Assembly (NCBI GenBank): GCA_009746045.1
Contig: RPFO01000034.1
Location: 1,334,286-1,398,285 of the forward strand
Origin: Mesostigma viride
Lineage: Eukaryota > Streptophyta > Mesostigmatophyceae > Mesostigmatales > Mesostigmataceae
Length of the DNA: 64,000 nucleotides
Direction of reading: 5' to 3'
This document shows positions 43,107 through 64,000 of the stretch, one piece after another; the first letter of the stretch is position 1, and every line of letters begins with the position of its first letter. A program made the position numbers and the translations under genes. Below the pieces are notes generated by a model. It was not told the origin of the DNA. It saw only the letters and a list, made by a program, of their open reading frames with translations, and searched no databases.

Positions 43107-45340
43107 GCGACAAACTGCCGAGCAGCTTGAAGCTGCCAGAAGGAGGGTAGTTGACCTCGGCATCGTCTAAGAGGCGGAGTGTGGGTGGGGGCCCTGCCAT
43201 GCCGAGGGCCAGGGCCTCCGTTTTGGGGCTGATTTCTCATTTCTAGACCAACCGCCCGAGCCTCGAGCGCCAGGCAGTCCAGCCAAAGTTGGGCAGACTC
43301 CGGCTTCTCGATGAGCGTGATGTCGTCGGCATAAATGAGGTCAGCTAGTAAGTTCTGCCCATTAGTCGGCCCCCCTTCCCCAAGCTCGTTCGTGATCGCT
43401 AGGCCAGGGGCACGGCCTGCAATGCTAGCAAAGCGAGCACGTGCCTGGCGCATAACATAATCCACTACAATAATAAACAGGTACGGCGACAGGACGCAAC
43501 CCTGCCAGACGCCGGTCTGCAGTGGGCATGGCGGGGTAATGCCGTGTTGAGTGCGCACCGAAGTGGTCGACCCCTCATACAGCGTGCGGATGACGGTAAT
43601 CAGGGGAGTGGGGACGCGAGCGCGAGCAAGTACAGCCCATAGAGCGTCCCAGAGGACAGAATCAAAAGCCTTGATGAAGTCGACGAAGATCAGGATGGCG
43701 GGAAACTCACCAGGTTGCAGGAGAGCGATTTCCTCGAAGAGGCGACGCGCGACGAAGATGGCCATGACGGTGTTGCGCCCAGCTAGGACGGAAGCCCATT
43801 TGACTTTCCCCAAGGTGACAGTCGAGAGCAGAACGGAGGCGGTTGAGGATCATGCGCATGAACAACTTGAGTGCGGCGCTCTGGATGCAGACTCCTCTGT
43901 AGTTGGCGGGGTCGTCAGGGGAACCTTTGTTTTTGTACAGCATAATACGGTAGCTGTGCTGCCACTCAGGAATCGGCGGCGCGTCGGCAAGCAGGATCCG
44001 GTTGCAGACGTCAAGCAGGAACCCCGTGAGCGCCGTCAGCTTAATCACCGGGGCTGGGAGCTGGTCAGGTCCAACGGCGGCATAGAAGCGGAGTTGCTTG
44101 GCGGCGGTGCTCAGCTCGAGCTCGGTGAACGGCGGGAGCTGGTTGGGGTCGGCCAGGGGTTCCGTCAGGGCTGGGTACGTGTAGTCCTGCTCAGCGGCGG
44201 GCGGCGTGGGCGGCGCAGGGACGTCCGCAGGCGCTACTGCCAGGCGTGCGGCCGCCAGTCTGAGGGCCAAGCGGCGGAGGCGGCGGGGGGGCGCCGAGCA
44301 GCCGGGACTGGGAGAAATACCACTGGTCGAGCTGCTGCTGCGGTGAGCCAGAGAGCGTCCGCGGCGCCGGCTGCGCGCCGCCGGCGGGCCGTTGGGCGTG
44401 ACGCAGGCGGGTCCAGGCGTACTTGCCGTGCTGGTCCTTGAGGTGGGCGAAGTACTCGCGGACATGAAGGTCCTCTTGCTCCTTGGTCGCCTGCCGGATG
44501 GCCGAGTGGTAATCGGCTTTGAGGCGGGCGTAGCGGGCGGGGTCGCTGTTGTCGCGCAGGGCTTGCCGGGCCTGGATGACGGCGGGGAGCCGGTGCAGGC
44601 TGGTGAAGCGGGGCGGGCGGCGGGGGGGCAGCAGGGCCCCGGCCGCGCCCGGGGCAGCTTGTCAGCGAGGTGCCGAAGGGCCGATGCCGGGCCGGCAGCG
44701 AACAGCTGGGCGTGGCTGGCTGGGATGTCCAGCGCGTCGACGAACGCCTCGGCCGCGCGCTTGTGGGCGCGTTTTTCAGGGAAGTCCTCCAGAGCGTCGT
44801 CAGATTTCTCAAGCAACTGAAGTGTGCGCAAATCAGGTGGTGCCACGTGCTTACGAAAGGGCGAGGGGAATCGCAGGCGGATGTGGGCGGTGACGATGCG
44901 GTGATCGGAGCGCTCCAGGGGGATCACATGCGAGCGAGCAGCTAGTACAGATCCTTGATGACGCTTGCGCATTACAACATAGTCAATGCAGCGTTCAGTG
45001 CCAGTTGGCGAGGTATGTGTGACCAAAGCATCTGGACTATGTGGAAAGCGGGTGTTGGCCAGCAGTGACCAAATCGCATGTCGTAAGCAAATCAGCAAAA
45101 AGTTCAGTGTTGGCATTGGAGACCGTACCGTTGGGGGCGTGCTGACATCCGCCAGTACCCGGTGGTAGCGTGGCGTTGGCGTCCAGCAGCAGAGCGAGGT
45201 AGTTGCGACCAGGGATACCGTTCGCCAGGTTCTCCAGCGCTGCAAAAAAGTCCTTGCGGTCTTGTTCTGGGTGGCCGGAGTGGGGTGCGTAACCAACGCC
45301 CACCGTCAGGGCGTAGGTCGAGTGGCCCTCCATCGAATGA
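43107..45340 (-). pseudogene. LINE ORF2 pseudogene (endonuclease + reverse transcriptase)
   Basis: Minus-strand reading from 45333 gives endonuclease segments: TVGVGYAPHSGHPEQDRKDF, then RNYLALLLDANATL, then CIDYVVMRKRHQGSVLAA and PLERSDHRIVTAHIRL with the S-D-H motif. It continues in the frame ending at 43707 with QLRFYAAVGPDQLPAPVIKL, SYRIMLYKNKGSPDDPANYR and MILNRLRSALDCHLGESQMG. After a shift near 43800 follow ILIFVDFIKAFDSVLWDALW, TPPCPLQTGVWQGCVLSPYL and the catalytic YADDITLIEKP near 43320. The 3' end is lost near 43107, inside what should be GSWLPDCEDD. Retrotransposition by target-primed reverse transcription is family knowledge. Frame breaks make this copy dead. Confidence 0.85.
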
Positions 45341-45344
45341 AACG

Positions 45345-45505
45345 CCCTTGATGAAGTCGACGAAGATCAAAATGGTGGGGAACTCACCAGGCTGCAGGAG
45401 CGTGATCTCTTCGATGAGGCATTGCGCGACGAAGATGGCCATGCATGACGGTGTTGCGCCCAGGCCGGAACCCCATTGGGCTCTCACCAAGGCGACGGTC
45501 AAGAG
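45345..45505 (-). pseudogene. LINE RT fragment fused upstream of the endonuclease
   Basis: Minus-strand IEEITLLQPGEFPTILIFVD-FIKG is RT palm sequence, yet it lies 5' of the endonuclease segment that starts at 45333. The order RT-EN is the reverse of a normal LINE, so this is a rearranged or nested copy. The junction is near 45340, where FIKG is followed by unrelated VSFDGG. Confidence 0.7.
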
Positions 45506-45639
45506 CAGCTAGAACCAAGGCAGCTGAGGATGATCCTCAACTCGCATGATATTCATGCGCATGAACAGAGCTCTTGAACGTGCAGACGCAGTCACGTGTC
45601 TATTAATTAATTAATTAATGAATACAGAGCTCTTGAGCG

Positions 45640-45985
45640 CGCCGCCGTAGACTGGGCATCGACATGCATGCGTTACCCTAGACCGGACGGGCTCACACCT
45701 GGGCAGCGCCTCCTGGTTTAATTGTCTGTAATGGTGGAGGCAGATGACTGGTGAAGATCGGTCGGGTGGCAGGTGGTAATGAAGGACACCGTCCCCAAGT
45801 CGGTAGGGGCTCCGCGTGTGACCCACTTTGACAACCGTAGTGATTTGGGCTGTGGTGACCGCAATAACCCTGTAAGTAGAAATTAGATAGCTAGATCCAT
45901 CCACCCCATCTCCTTACCCTCCCACTGAGGACTTCTGCTCACGTGCCACATGCAGTCGAATACGTGTAAATTCATCAAGGCCGCC
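45640..45985 (+). pseudogene. Solo LINE 3' UTR and tail followed by the GAGGACTT module
   Basis: Matches the 3' UTR of the other copies (GGAGGCAGATGACTGGTGAAG, GGGGCTCCGCGTGTGACC, CCCTGTAAGTAGAAATTAGA) and ends with CCATCCACCCC. CCCACTGAGGACTTCTGCTC and CACGTG follow at 45922-45985. No coding part precedes it. Confidence 0.75.
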
Positions 45986-46086
45986 CCGCTCAGCTTGGTA
46001 TGTGGCCCCAGTACTTACTGGGCCCCAGTACTGTGTAGAAGGGGTCCAACCCCCTCGTATAGGCCAGGAAGGTGACCTGAGCATTT

Positions 46087-46270
46087 AATTCAATGAGACA
46101 ACCAGCACAGGCCAGAAATCTGGAGTATCTGGACCATCGTAGCTCGAGCCTGCTGTAATTATCTTATCTGCGTTTTGTCGTACAGGATGATGGAAATGAT
46201 TGAAGCAGGAAATGGGTAGCCGTGTACGTTAATATTTATGGCTGGCTTATGTTCAGAGCGAGACCTAGCC
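46087..46270 (+). repeat. Dispersed repeat (family of 36361-36600)
   Basis: GAGACAACCAGCACAGGCCA, GTAGCTCGAGCCTGCTGTAA and TATGGCTGGCTTATG match the 36361 copy with substitutions and small indels. 46270-46558 contains nothing recognised apart from what may be the 3' end of the minus-strand glycosyltransferase gene. Confidence 0.7.
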
Positions 46271-46558
46271 GATGTAGCTAAAAAAACAAAATCGCATGAT
46301 CAGTGCTTTTGTTCCTAGCGGCAAACAGGGCACAGTACTCAGCACCATGCTGCTCAATCGCTGTCCTGCGATTCTGAGTAATCACCCTCAATTTGGAAAT
46401 AATATGTGTACGTACAGGGATGATCTTGAAGACTGAAGACGCTTTTCTGTGTAAAACTTGGCACATCAACTGGAGATGTGAGTCATGTGACCGACTTGCA
46501 ACGCGGTAGAACCATGCCCGGCCCATGAATCACTGCACAGCCAACCCATCTCACGGGC

Positions 46559-56149
<9,591 letters not shown>

Positions 56150-56494
56150 CTGTGGGGTGGGGTGGGGTGGGGAGTGAAATAAGGGGCCACACGTTGGTGG
56201 TGGTTTTGCCACGTGTTGATTGTGGGGGGTAAGGTTTATTAGGGGGCATATGTCACTTGATGGGGGGGCACAAGAAGTCACTGGCAAGCTGGAATGAGAT
56301 GGGGAAGCAAGTGGTTGTGCCGGGAAATAGATGGAAAGCGAGGCTTGGTGAGGGCCACCCCTCATAAGAGGGTTTTAACTAACTCATTCCAGGGTTCGCA
56401 TTCCATACAAAAGATACCCGAGACGTTTATAAAGCGCGCAAATAGAAGAGCGGGAAGCGTCAATCAGGTATTTGGTGAGGACTATATGTTGAGA

Positions 56495-57087
56495 GAGCGA
56501 TCGCAGCAATGGTGCTCACCACTAGACACTACCGGCCAGTTAGGCTCGAAACACACGCCCTGATCAAGCAAGCTGTTTCCGGCCCCACCATCTAGGTCAT
56601 CTAGTCGCTCTACACGAAAGCCAGCCATAATTTCAATGCACAAGGCTACACATTTCCATCTCCATTCATATTCATCATCCTGAACGACTCGAACACGCGG
56701 AAAAGATAACGGCAGGCTCGAGCTACCATTAATTAATTAATTAATTAATTAGGAACATCACTCCGTTGGGAGTAAATGTAGCACATATCCCAGAGAAGGG
56801 GCATATGGCTTTTAATACATTCTAAGCTACTTCCTGCAAGGGTGGGAATGTAAACGACACTTGCTCGAGGTGCGGCAGGGCACCTGCACCCCCATGATCT
56901 ATCAAGCTATGCCCAGCTAAGGGGAAGCGTGTCATGGGGAGGGAAGATGAACATGGCTATACAAAAGCTAAGGCATGGCTTCTCAGCAGAGAGTGGCTCT
57001 CTGCGTAGTCACACCATAACTAAAGAGCTGGCATGGTCCGGACTATCCCGATTTCTGGGCTGCGTTGGTTGTCTCCTTGATATGTTG
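56495..57087 (-). repeat. Dispersed repeat copy with a ~296-bp insertion
   Basis: 56495-56736 and 57033-57087 together are one inverted copy of the 36361-36600 family, split at CCATG/GTAGCTCG. The insert (56737-57032) begins with TTAATTAATTAATT and contains the repeat shared with 148-255. Confidence 0.6.
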
Positions 57088-57089
57088 GC

Positions 57090-59096
57090 ATGAAATAAGA
57101 ATAAAAAAATTGAAGGCAGAAGGAGGCTGAAGAACGGAAAGGCCTGACATGGCAAGTGTAGCACCCCAAGGAAGAGAACCATGGAGCCATCCTCTGCAGT
57201 CATCGTGTCACCAAGAGAAACTGCCTTCGTTTTTCGCAAGCCTCATGGGAAAGTGCGCGTGGGTAGCAATGGCGGGATTTCTTACTACTTTTCTTGCTTG
57301 CCACAAGTGCATCATCGTCACGGGAATGGCTGAAAAGGCGGTAACTCGGACCCAGAACTCACCATGTCGATGGGTGCTTTCGGGCTGATGTAAAAAAAAA
57401 ACAGGAAGCACCCCCCGATTTGAAGGCATGCCACCACAGCAAGCATGTACCGCCAGCTGAATACGGCGCGTCGAGCCATGATTGCTCCAACAGCAAACTA
57501 GTCCCAGCTAGTGGAGAGGGAGGGCGATGCGGGCATTAGGGGAAAGCATGTGCTAAGCCCTCGAACAGCTACAAGACAGTCCACAATACGGGAACCATAG
57601 GCTCTATTAACCGCAGGCCGTTACCCCGGCTGGCCTTTTCTAACATGAATTATTGTCGCGGACCAAGTGAAACTCTGCCGAGAACGGTAGCACAGCCAAT
57701 GCGCTTTGAGCCCTGTCACAATCGAAAAGAAGCCGTCTTGCCATTGCGTGGCCTTGCTCGGGAGATTTCTTAATAAGTGACCTGCCGGGAAAATAATAGG
57801 CCAAATTACATCCTAGCTGGATGGTTAAGCAAGGGTGAAGGTGGCAACCTTGCAGCCATCAATTGCAGAAATGGGGCCCAAGAAAGACAAGCCGCTGTCG
57901 ACGGTCACAAACTAGATAAAAATGCTGAATGCTTGAGAGTTTCTGGTGGTGGCGGTCGTCGTGCCGAAATAGGTGCCTAGTAATGGGCAAAACGCATTTG
58001 CATGAATTGCATCGCGTGAACAGCTTTATCAAGCCCTTGCCACTCGCCAGACGCCAAGTCGCCATGCGCAAGAAGTGCCTGCCGCTGTCGCCACGTGCCC
58101 CATGCTTTGAATGCTTGAAAAAGGGAAAGCAAACGAAGAACGTTCTACTGAAACACTTCAACAAGTAGAAAATATGAGAGCCGGGAGAAAAAGATTTTCC
58201 CAAACATTTACATAGTGGTGAATTCGCGTTGGTTTCCCCGAAAACCTTCAACCCTGTTATTGTCGTACCATCCTTGCCGCAGAGTCGGGTGTTTTGCGCC
58301 AAGATCTGCCTTCAAAGTAGTATAATCCAATGGAAATGCTCTAATTGCGTCCCCTCTTCACACGCTGTCCAAAAAATTGGCTTGGCAAATTCTTCGAAAT
58401 GTGAGCCGCCAGATCAATATCTGACCAATATCTGACATGACAGGTGCTCCCAATCTGTCGCGAGACTGACACGCGTTATTACTAGCACTGGCAGACATGT
58501 TGAGTGACTTGAGTTGAGTCCAGTACATGATTGTATTGCACGCACCAATGGACACAAGCTGTATCCACGACCGCGTCGACAATAATTAGCTACAGTAGTG
58601 TATCCAAGGTTGCCACTTGCCACTTGCCCCCCCGATGGAATTTACAGTAGTGGCGCGGCGCCGTACTAAGTTTGCCCAGGGACGCCTGGTGCGTGGCTAC
58701 GTTTCTTACCGGTTGTCGGGTCGCATACAGAAAATGAGCTCCCCCCTCCAACGGTACACATGTTGCCTGGGGCTTCCAGCCATGGCATTTCACGTCTCGT
58801 TCCCTGGAGCACGCTGGGCATCGGAACTTCCCTAGCTCCCCTAATATTTACCGGATGAAAACCCGACTTTTGAGCTTGTACATTGAACGAATGCAAAATA
58901 TTGTCATTTGCAAGCCAGTGTTTACAGGGGCTGAATTGCGTTCGGTTTAACTGCCGGCTCAGTAAGCAGGCCGCGGCTTGGCTGGAGCACGCAAGGAAGG
59001 ATGCGGGTTGCGAAAAGATTTAGGCGGTACTGAATAAACAGAATTCTGGGCTGATCAGTTTGCGGAGGTCTTTGAAGGTCAGCTGATCAAAATTTC
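57090..59096. other. Intergenic, no supported gene
   Basis: Only short frames are present. Two plus-strand ORFs of 60-80 codons (57149-57388, 57929-58168) lack any recognisable domain. The missing 5' exon(s) of the minus-strand GT2 gene and the promoter of the plus-strand gene at 59097 could lie here, but no clear signal was seen. Confidence 0.4.
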
Positions 59097-61419
59097 ATGT
59101 ACATGCGGTGCCACAGGCCGCTAGCTGCGGCTTTAGCGGTGATCTCGTTGCTCTCGTTGGCGCTGCCGTCACATGGTAAGCATGTGTATAAATATAAAAG
59201 ACATCTAACCGAGCATTGATCATTTTCTTCGGGACTCCGACAACCATTAAGCTTTTGTCCCTATTCACGCGGTTCCACAGAAAGACTTCAAAGCGGCTCT
59301 CCTTTAGCTTTATTCATGGCAGGAAGTATGGCAGGGTGCTTAGTCTGAATTTATTTCTAGGCATGCAGTAACTGGCAGTATTAGAAGCCTGAAAGCATGA
59401 GATGGTAGCCGATTCTTAGTGCCGCTGCTGGTTGGCTTTGCGGTCTCCAGACGGTGACAGTACGGGTTTCATACTGGCGCTGTGAGAATCTCACGTATTC
59501 AGCTTTTTTTTCTTTGATACCGAGTTTGGTTTCCTTTTCATACTAATCTTGAATTCCTTGGATCACCTTGCCTATTTAATTTTTCTCTTCCCTACTTGCC
59601 AGCCGATGTGGTCTACTTGGAATCGTTGGAGATATTCCAAACACATGAGATCCTGGCAGACCCAACCGTGTACCTGTAAGTTGTGCCAATGATTGCACAC
59701 CTGTTAATGATGAATGCAGCTGCCCGGTAAGCTGTCCCTTGTATGAGGGATTTGTGTCAGCATGGGCTGTTGTGCCTGGAAACACTGGGGTTGGGTTGTG
59801 TCCCTGCTATGTTGGCACTTTTTACTGGTTACATCATCGGTATCATGTTTGCAGCTTGCCAGTGACAGAGATGTTATCCTTAAGCACGGGATGTTATCCT
59901 GAGGCACGGTGGATTTAATCAGCAGACTGTGTCTTGCAGTGAAGGTTCCATCACACCATGGCAAGGTTAATCCTCTGGGGCACCTGCACTCCCTTGTGCA
60001 CTATGAACGCAATAGGCATGAGCAGCATGACCTGACTGCAATACTATCTTGGATAGGTCGAGGATGAAATGTCAGAAGGCATGGGAGAGAGAATGGCTGC
60101 GTTGGGAGCGATGCACTTACGTTTGAAATGTTCAGATTTTGGATTTGGGAATGCTAGGTCCATTCCCTTTTTCCATGGTTAGGGATGATTTTGGGGACCC
60201 TTGTAGCTTTTTCATTGATAGTGGGAAATGCCCGCGTTTGTTTAGTGTGTTTTATGGGGCTGGCGATAGCTGGAATTTTGGTGGTTGTGTGGAAGTTATA
60301 CATGTTTCTGGCATCGTATAGTACCAGGTTATCTGTGCTGGCTATTAGAGACGAGGTTGCTGCAAAATCTTTTTGCTGGTTGTTTTTTTTAGCCATCTTT
60401 TTGCGGTATGCATGATGGCCATGCGGGTTGCATGGGAAATGGCATCCCTTGTCGTGCACGAGTTGAGGATGGATTGAGGCCTTTATTTGGAGTATGATTG
60501 GCCTTGCGTCCTTGGGATTGTGAAGCGAGATGATCGGGTGGGATAATAAGAATACTGTCTCTGGGATGGTTCTCCAGTTGTCAGGGACATTTCCTTGGCC
60601 AGGAGACAACTTGAAGAGTCCTGTTGATTTTGGAAATCGTCTGGGTTGGTAGTTTAGGCTGGCGCCAGTGGTGGGAGAACTTTCAAAAGACTGCTACTGT
60701 TATGCTGTTGAAGGCACAAGGCTCTTGAAGGCACCAGCCTTGCCTTGTTTCCTTTGTCCACAAGGTCATGCTCTGTCTCCGGTCCGCCGTGCAAAAATGG
60801 GCTGTATGTTTGCCTGGAAGCCCTCACGTTGTGTAGGTGTTTGGAAAACGGCTTTTGGATGGACCTAGCTCCATCCTGACGCCTCATCGCAAACACGTTT
60901 CCGTTGCATCACCTTGCCTCACCTCGTCTCCTCTCTTTTCTCGCCTTGTCTCCCCTTGTCTCCCCATCTCGTCTTTTTCCTGCACCGCGTCCTCTTGTGG
61001 CCCCCCGGCAGCTTTTGCGATGGGGGCGACCGCATCTACTTCCCGCAGGTCAGGCTGGCCAATGTCACATACAGCTTTGCGCACAACGAGACGTGGCAGC
61101 CAGTGGCCAACCTAAGCGTGAACGCGCCATGCATCCACTGCGGCTTCCTCGAGGAGGATACCATCAAGACGGATGACGTGTTTGGGCACTTCCAGCTCTG
61201 CCGGTGAGCACCGATCCCTCTCCGCATGTCAGCCGCATCACACAGTCTTTGCAAGGAAATCACTGTTCAAAGGGAACAATATTTTCGTAAAGTGGTCGAC
61301 TGTCAAATTTATAGGTGCTGGCTCGGGCACACTGCAGTTTTGTGAGGATGTACTTGGAAGGAATATGGATGCTGAAGTGAAGGGGAAGGAAAGGGGAGGG
61401 GAAGGAAAGGGGAAGGAAA

Positions 61420-61460
<41 letters not shown>

Positions 61461-62944
61461 GGGGGAGGGGGGGGGGGGGGGAGGGGGGGGGGAGGGGAGG
61501 GGGAGGGGGAGGGGGAGGGGGGGGGGGAGGGGAGGGGGGAGGGGGAGGGGAGGGGAGGGGAGGGGGAGGGGGGGGAGGGGAGGGGAGGGGGGGAGGGGAG
61601 GGGAGGGGGAGGGGGAGGGGAGGGGGAGGGGGAGGGGAGGGGAGGGGGAGGGGGAGGGGGAGGGGGAGGGAGGGGGAGGGGGAGGGGAGGGGAGGAGGGG
61701 AGGGGAGGGGGAGGGGGAGGGGGAGGGGGAGGGGGAGGGGAGGGGGAGGGGAGGGGGAGGGGGAGGGGAGGGGGAGGGGGAGGGGAGGGGAGGGAGAGGG
61801 ACGGGGAGGGGAGGGGAGGGGATAGAAAGGGGTAAGAACAGGGTGGATAGGAAGCTGTATACAGACATGGATGCACAGGTGGATGCAAACGTGGGTAGGG
61901 GGGCATGCAAAGATCTGAATGCGTGAAAAGCCGGATGCTTGGGAGGATGGAACAGGCTAAGGGTCTAAATTACACCGCTCCAATGGAATTACGAGGGGGG
62001 CTTTGATGTGGGAGTGGCTGTAGCAGACATTGGCCTGTTTCTTTGCCCCCCTTGACCCTGGGTTGCCATACACTGCACTTCCTTTTTCCCCACACTTACA
62101 CCGTTGGCTCTCAACTGCTGCCATGACATGCGCCTTGGGGTGGGATAGCTGCTGTGCCATCCGCGCTCGCCATCCCCGCCTTGCGCGACCCTCACAGGCG
62201 CATGACAGCCTTGGCACTGAGCCGAACACGTGAATGAAATGAGTATTATCCCTAGCAACCGGCACAGTCTTTTGGTGTGCGTCGCCGCCTCGTTTCGCAA
62301 GAAGTACCTCCCATTATCCCTTTCATTTATGTGTCAACCCCCCACCCCCCACCCCCCACCTGTGGCTCCTCGGCCCCAATCATCCCGCCCCATCCCCTCC
62401 CCCCACCACCATTTTACCCCATGGCCCGCATGCGGCAGGCCGGACTTTAAGCGGGGCCTGGGCGGCCATGTGGAGAAGGGTTGGGCAATCCAATCGCGCG
62501 TGGATGAGTTCACCGCCTCCTTCAGCTGCATGGAGTGCGCCAGTAAGTGTGGCAGCTGTTATGGTTTTGGTGGCATGCGGGGTTGATTGTATACAGAGTG
62601 AGGGGCACGTTGTTGGGGGCGTGGGGCATGGTGCATTGGCCATGGTTTGTGCTGCATTGGATGTGCAGCATGGGGTGCCAGGCCTGGAGCTGTGGTTCCA
62701 GGCCTGTTCCCGCTTTCCAGGCATGGCGTTGTAACGGCTACGAGAGCACTGCCTGTTCTGGCTCTGTAGTGAATGATTCGTTTCCCATTTTCCCTAGATT
62801 TTGAAACCTTCTTTCTGGTAAGGATATGCTGCAGTACAGATATCTAAAACTCCCTCAGATTGTTACTGGTCCATAGTGTTCCACGTTGTGCCACCTTGCC
62901 GGTTCACCTCCTGCCTACTGACCCAGCTGCGGGTTACTTCTGGT

Positions 62945-62977
<33 letters not shown>

Positions 62978-63378
62978 TTGTTGTTGTGACACTTCCTTCA
63001 ATGCATCTCTCTCTCTCCCCCCCCCCCGCCCCCCCCGCATGCTTGATGCCCCACTGTCGCCCCCCCACCCACACACAACCCCCGCACCCTTTCAATGGAT
63101 ACCCACCAGATGCCACGGACATGGCTGACGACACCGAGAAGACTGAGGACACGAGCGCCGACGATGAGGATGGCGGCACGAGCAAGTTCATGATCGGCGT
63201 GTTCATCATCGCCGCGTGCGTGGGCGGCGTGTTCCTTGGTATCGCCATAATGAAGCTGGTGCGCATCATCCAGGAGAAGCGGCGCATGCGGCAGATGGCG
63301 CGGTTCGAGCTGCTGTACGTCGACGGCAGCTCGTTTGACATTGATGGGAGCGGCGTGGACCCCTATGGCGAGATCTGA
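59097..63378 (+). CDS. Type I single-pass membrane protein, 238 aa, five exons
   Basis: Exons 59097-59175, 59603-59675, 61012-61203, 62439-62542, 63110-63378, all GT-AG with consistent phases (717 coding bases including TGA). It starts MYMRCHRPLAAALAVISLLS, a signal peptide ending near Ala27. The ectodomain has three closely spaced N-glycosylation sequons (N68-V-T, N76-E-T, N84-L-S) plus N150-A-T. It also has two C-x-x-C pairs (C91/C94, C145/C148) and the segment GFLEEDTIKTDDVFGHFQLC. An acidic juxtamembrane stretch precedes the transmembrane helix FMIGVFIIAACVGGVFLGIA (176-195) and a basic cytoplasmic tail ending VDPYGEI. No family is recognised; probably a conserved secretory-pathway or surface protein. 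Met3 is an alternative start. Confidence 0.88.
61376..61824. repeat. G-rich (GGGGA)n tract in intron 3
   Basis: About 450 bases of almost only G and A on the plus strand, with G runs of up to ~39 bases, in the intron after the exon ending 61203 of the membrane protein gene. The Gly/Arg/Glu and Pro/Ser frames are artefacts. Such a tract is expected to form G-quadruplexes and to be prone to assembly error. Confidence 0.9.
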
Positions 63379-63384
63379 GGGGTG

Positions 63385-63660
63385 GTCCCTGAAGGTGGAC
63401 TCCTATGGGGAGATAAGGGGGTGGAGCATTATGGGGAGATATGAGTGGTGGACCCAGTGTTATGGGGAGATATGAAGGGGGGAGCCTGATGGGTGGGTGG
63501 GGGGTGGGCGAGGGGTGGACTTTTGTGAGGGGATATAAGGAGCGGTCCGTTCTGGGGAGAACCAGGAGCGGGCTTGTGTGGTAAGACATGAGGCCCTCCC
63601 TCAGCCTGGTATGGCGATGTGAGGGGTACCAGGTTCTCCATTGTACCGTACCTGTGCGGT
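63385..63660 (+). repeat. Degenerate repeats of the CDS end in the 3' UTR
   Basis: The coding end GACCCCTATGGCGAGATCTG is followed by at least three copies (near 63397, 63427 and 63456) centred on TATGGGGAGATA, spaced about 30 bases apart, and weaker ones to about 63560. 63660-64000 holds no recognised gene. Confidence 0.7.
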
Positions 63661-64000
63661 GGCTGGTGCGGGGAGGAGCATTTGGAGGAGGATTTGACAT
63701 GCGGCGGGCAAGCGGGAGCATGATGCGATCCGGTGGGTCCGATGGGGGGATCGGGGGCGTCGGGGTGGGTCAAGAGAAGATGTGAGAGGGTTCAACAAGG
63801 TCTGGCTGGTGAAGTGGGGCTGGAGTTGACTGCAACAGCGGGGGGGATGTTGAGCGCATGGCACAGTGAAGGGGTTCTTTAGCTGGATATGGGGTCGGTG
63901 CAGCCGCTCAATCGCGTGGCATCACCCGGGGTTGGCATCGGGTGCCACTTTCCCTTGGACTCATCGATTTCGATGCGGCGTTTCCGCATCCGTGAGGGTG

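Noticed and set aside
46012-46045. GGCCCCAGTACTTACTGGGCC inverted repeat
   Set aside because: Short imperfect palindrome within a small duplication; no associated feature.
60185-60415. Hydrophobic 76-codon ORF resembling a small membrane protein
   Set aside because: It lies within intron 2 of the membrane-protein gene on the same strand; T-rich intron sequence readily translates to hydrophobic residues.
61173-61910. Gly/Arg/Glu-rich and Pro/Ser-rich ORFs over 200 codons
   Set aside because: They come from the G/A-only intron tract.

Overview
The window is nuclear DNA from a eukaryote with a large, transposon-rich, intron-rich genome, most likely an alga of the green lineage (inference). The grounds are GT-AG introns of 0.1-1.3 kb, GC-rich exons in AT-richer or low-complexity introns, CACTA transposons carrying a plant-TNP2-like C-terminal domain, a Tudor-like domain of the plant PTM/DIR17 type, and no prokaryotic gene organisation. 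Two host genes are well supported. A third, poorly resolved host gene remnant lies at 1.9-3.1 kb on the minus strand, between two copies of a diverged segmental duplication.

Layout. 0.3-5.3 kb: the duplicated block with its CCCA-rich tracts, the gene remnant and two 36-bp palindromes. 6.5-8.6 kb: the end of a CACTA-like element abutting a decayed LINE (ORF1 plus the first codons of the endonuclease). 11.7-14.4 kb: two decayed LINE copies in tandem whose 3' tails run into a (CCCAT)n array. That array (14.47-21.97 kb) is split by a 5.7-kb CACTA-like element (14827-20502). 22.1-24.9 kb: a GC-rich coding-like block between LINE pieces.

26.4-43.1 kb: a Ty3/gypsy retrotransposon on the plus strand with the order gag, protease, C5-cytosine DNA methyltransferase (DNMT), reverse transcriptase, RNase H, truncated integrase. 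The methyltransferase is split by a 9.6-kb transposon ('element X', 29866-39483) with 31-bp inverted ends and a TGT target duplication. Removing it with one TGT restores the reading frame across the junction. Element X encodes a Tudor-domain protein and has inverted arrays of a 173-bp repeat near its ends. One array is itself interrupted by a second CACTA transposon (34893-39297) that keeps a TNP2-like C-terminal ORF. The nesting order is therefore gypsy-DNMT, then element X, then CACTA. 43.1-45.9 kb: LINE fragments that truncate the gypsy integrase.

46.6-56.1 kb (minus): an 11-exon host gene, 5'-incomplete, with 704 codons and all intron phases consistent. It encodes a GT2 glycosyltransferase, TPR-like helices, a carbohydrate-binding-like beta domain and a Cys-rich C-terminus. 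59.1-63.4 kb (plus): a complete 5-exon gene for a 238-residue type I membrane protein. In the glycosyltransferase gene, degenerate copies of the exon-end/splice-donor junction recur in the following intron. In the membrane-protein gene, copies of the stop-codon region recur in the 3' UTR.

All coordinates and splice sites were read by eye. No database search or alignment program was run.
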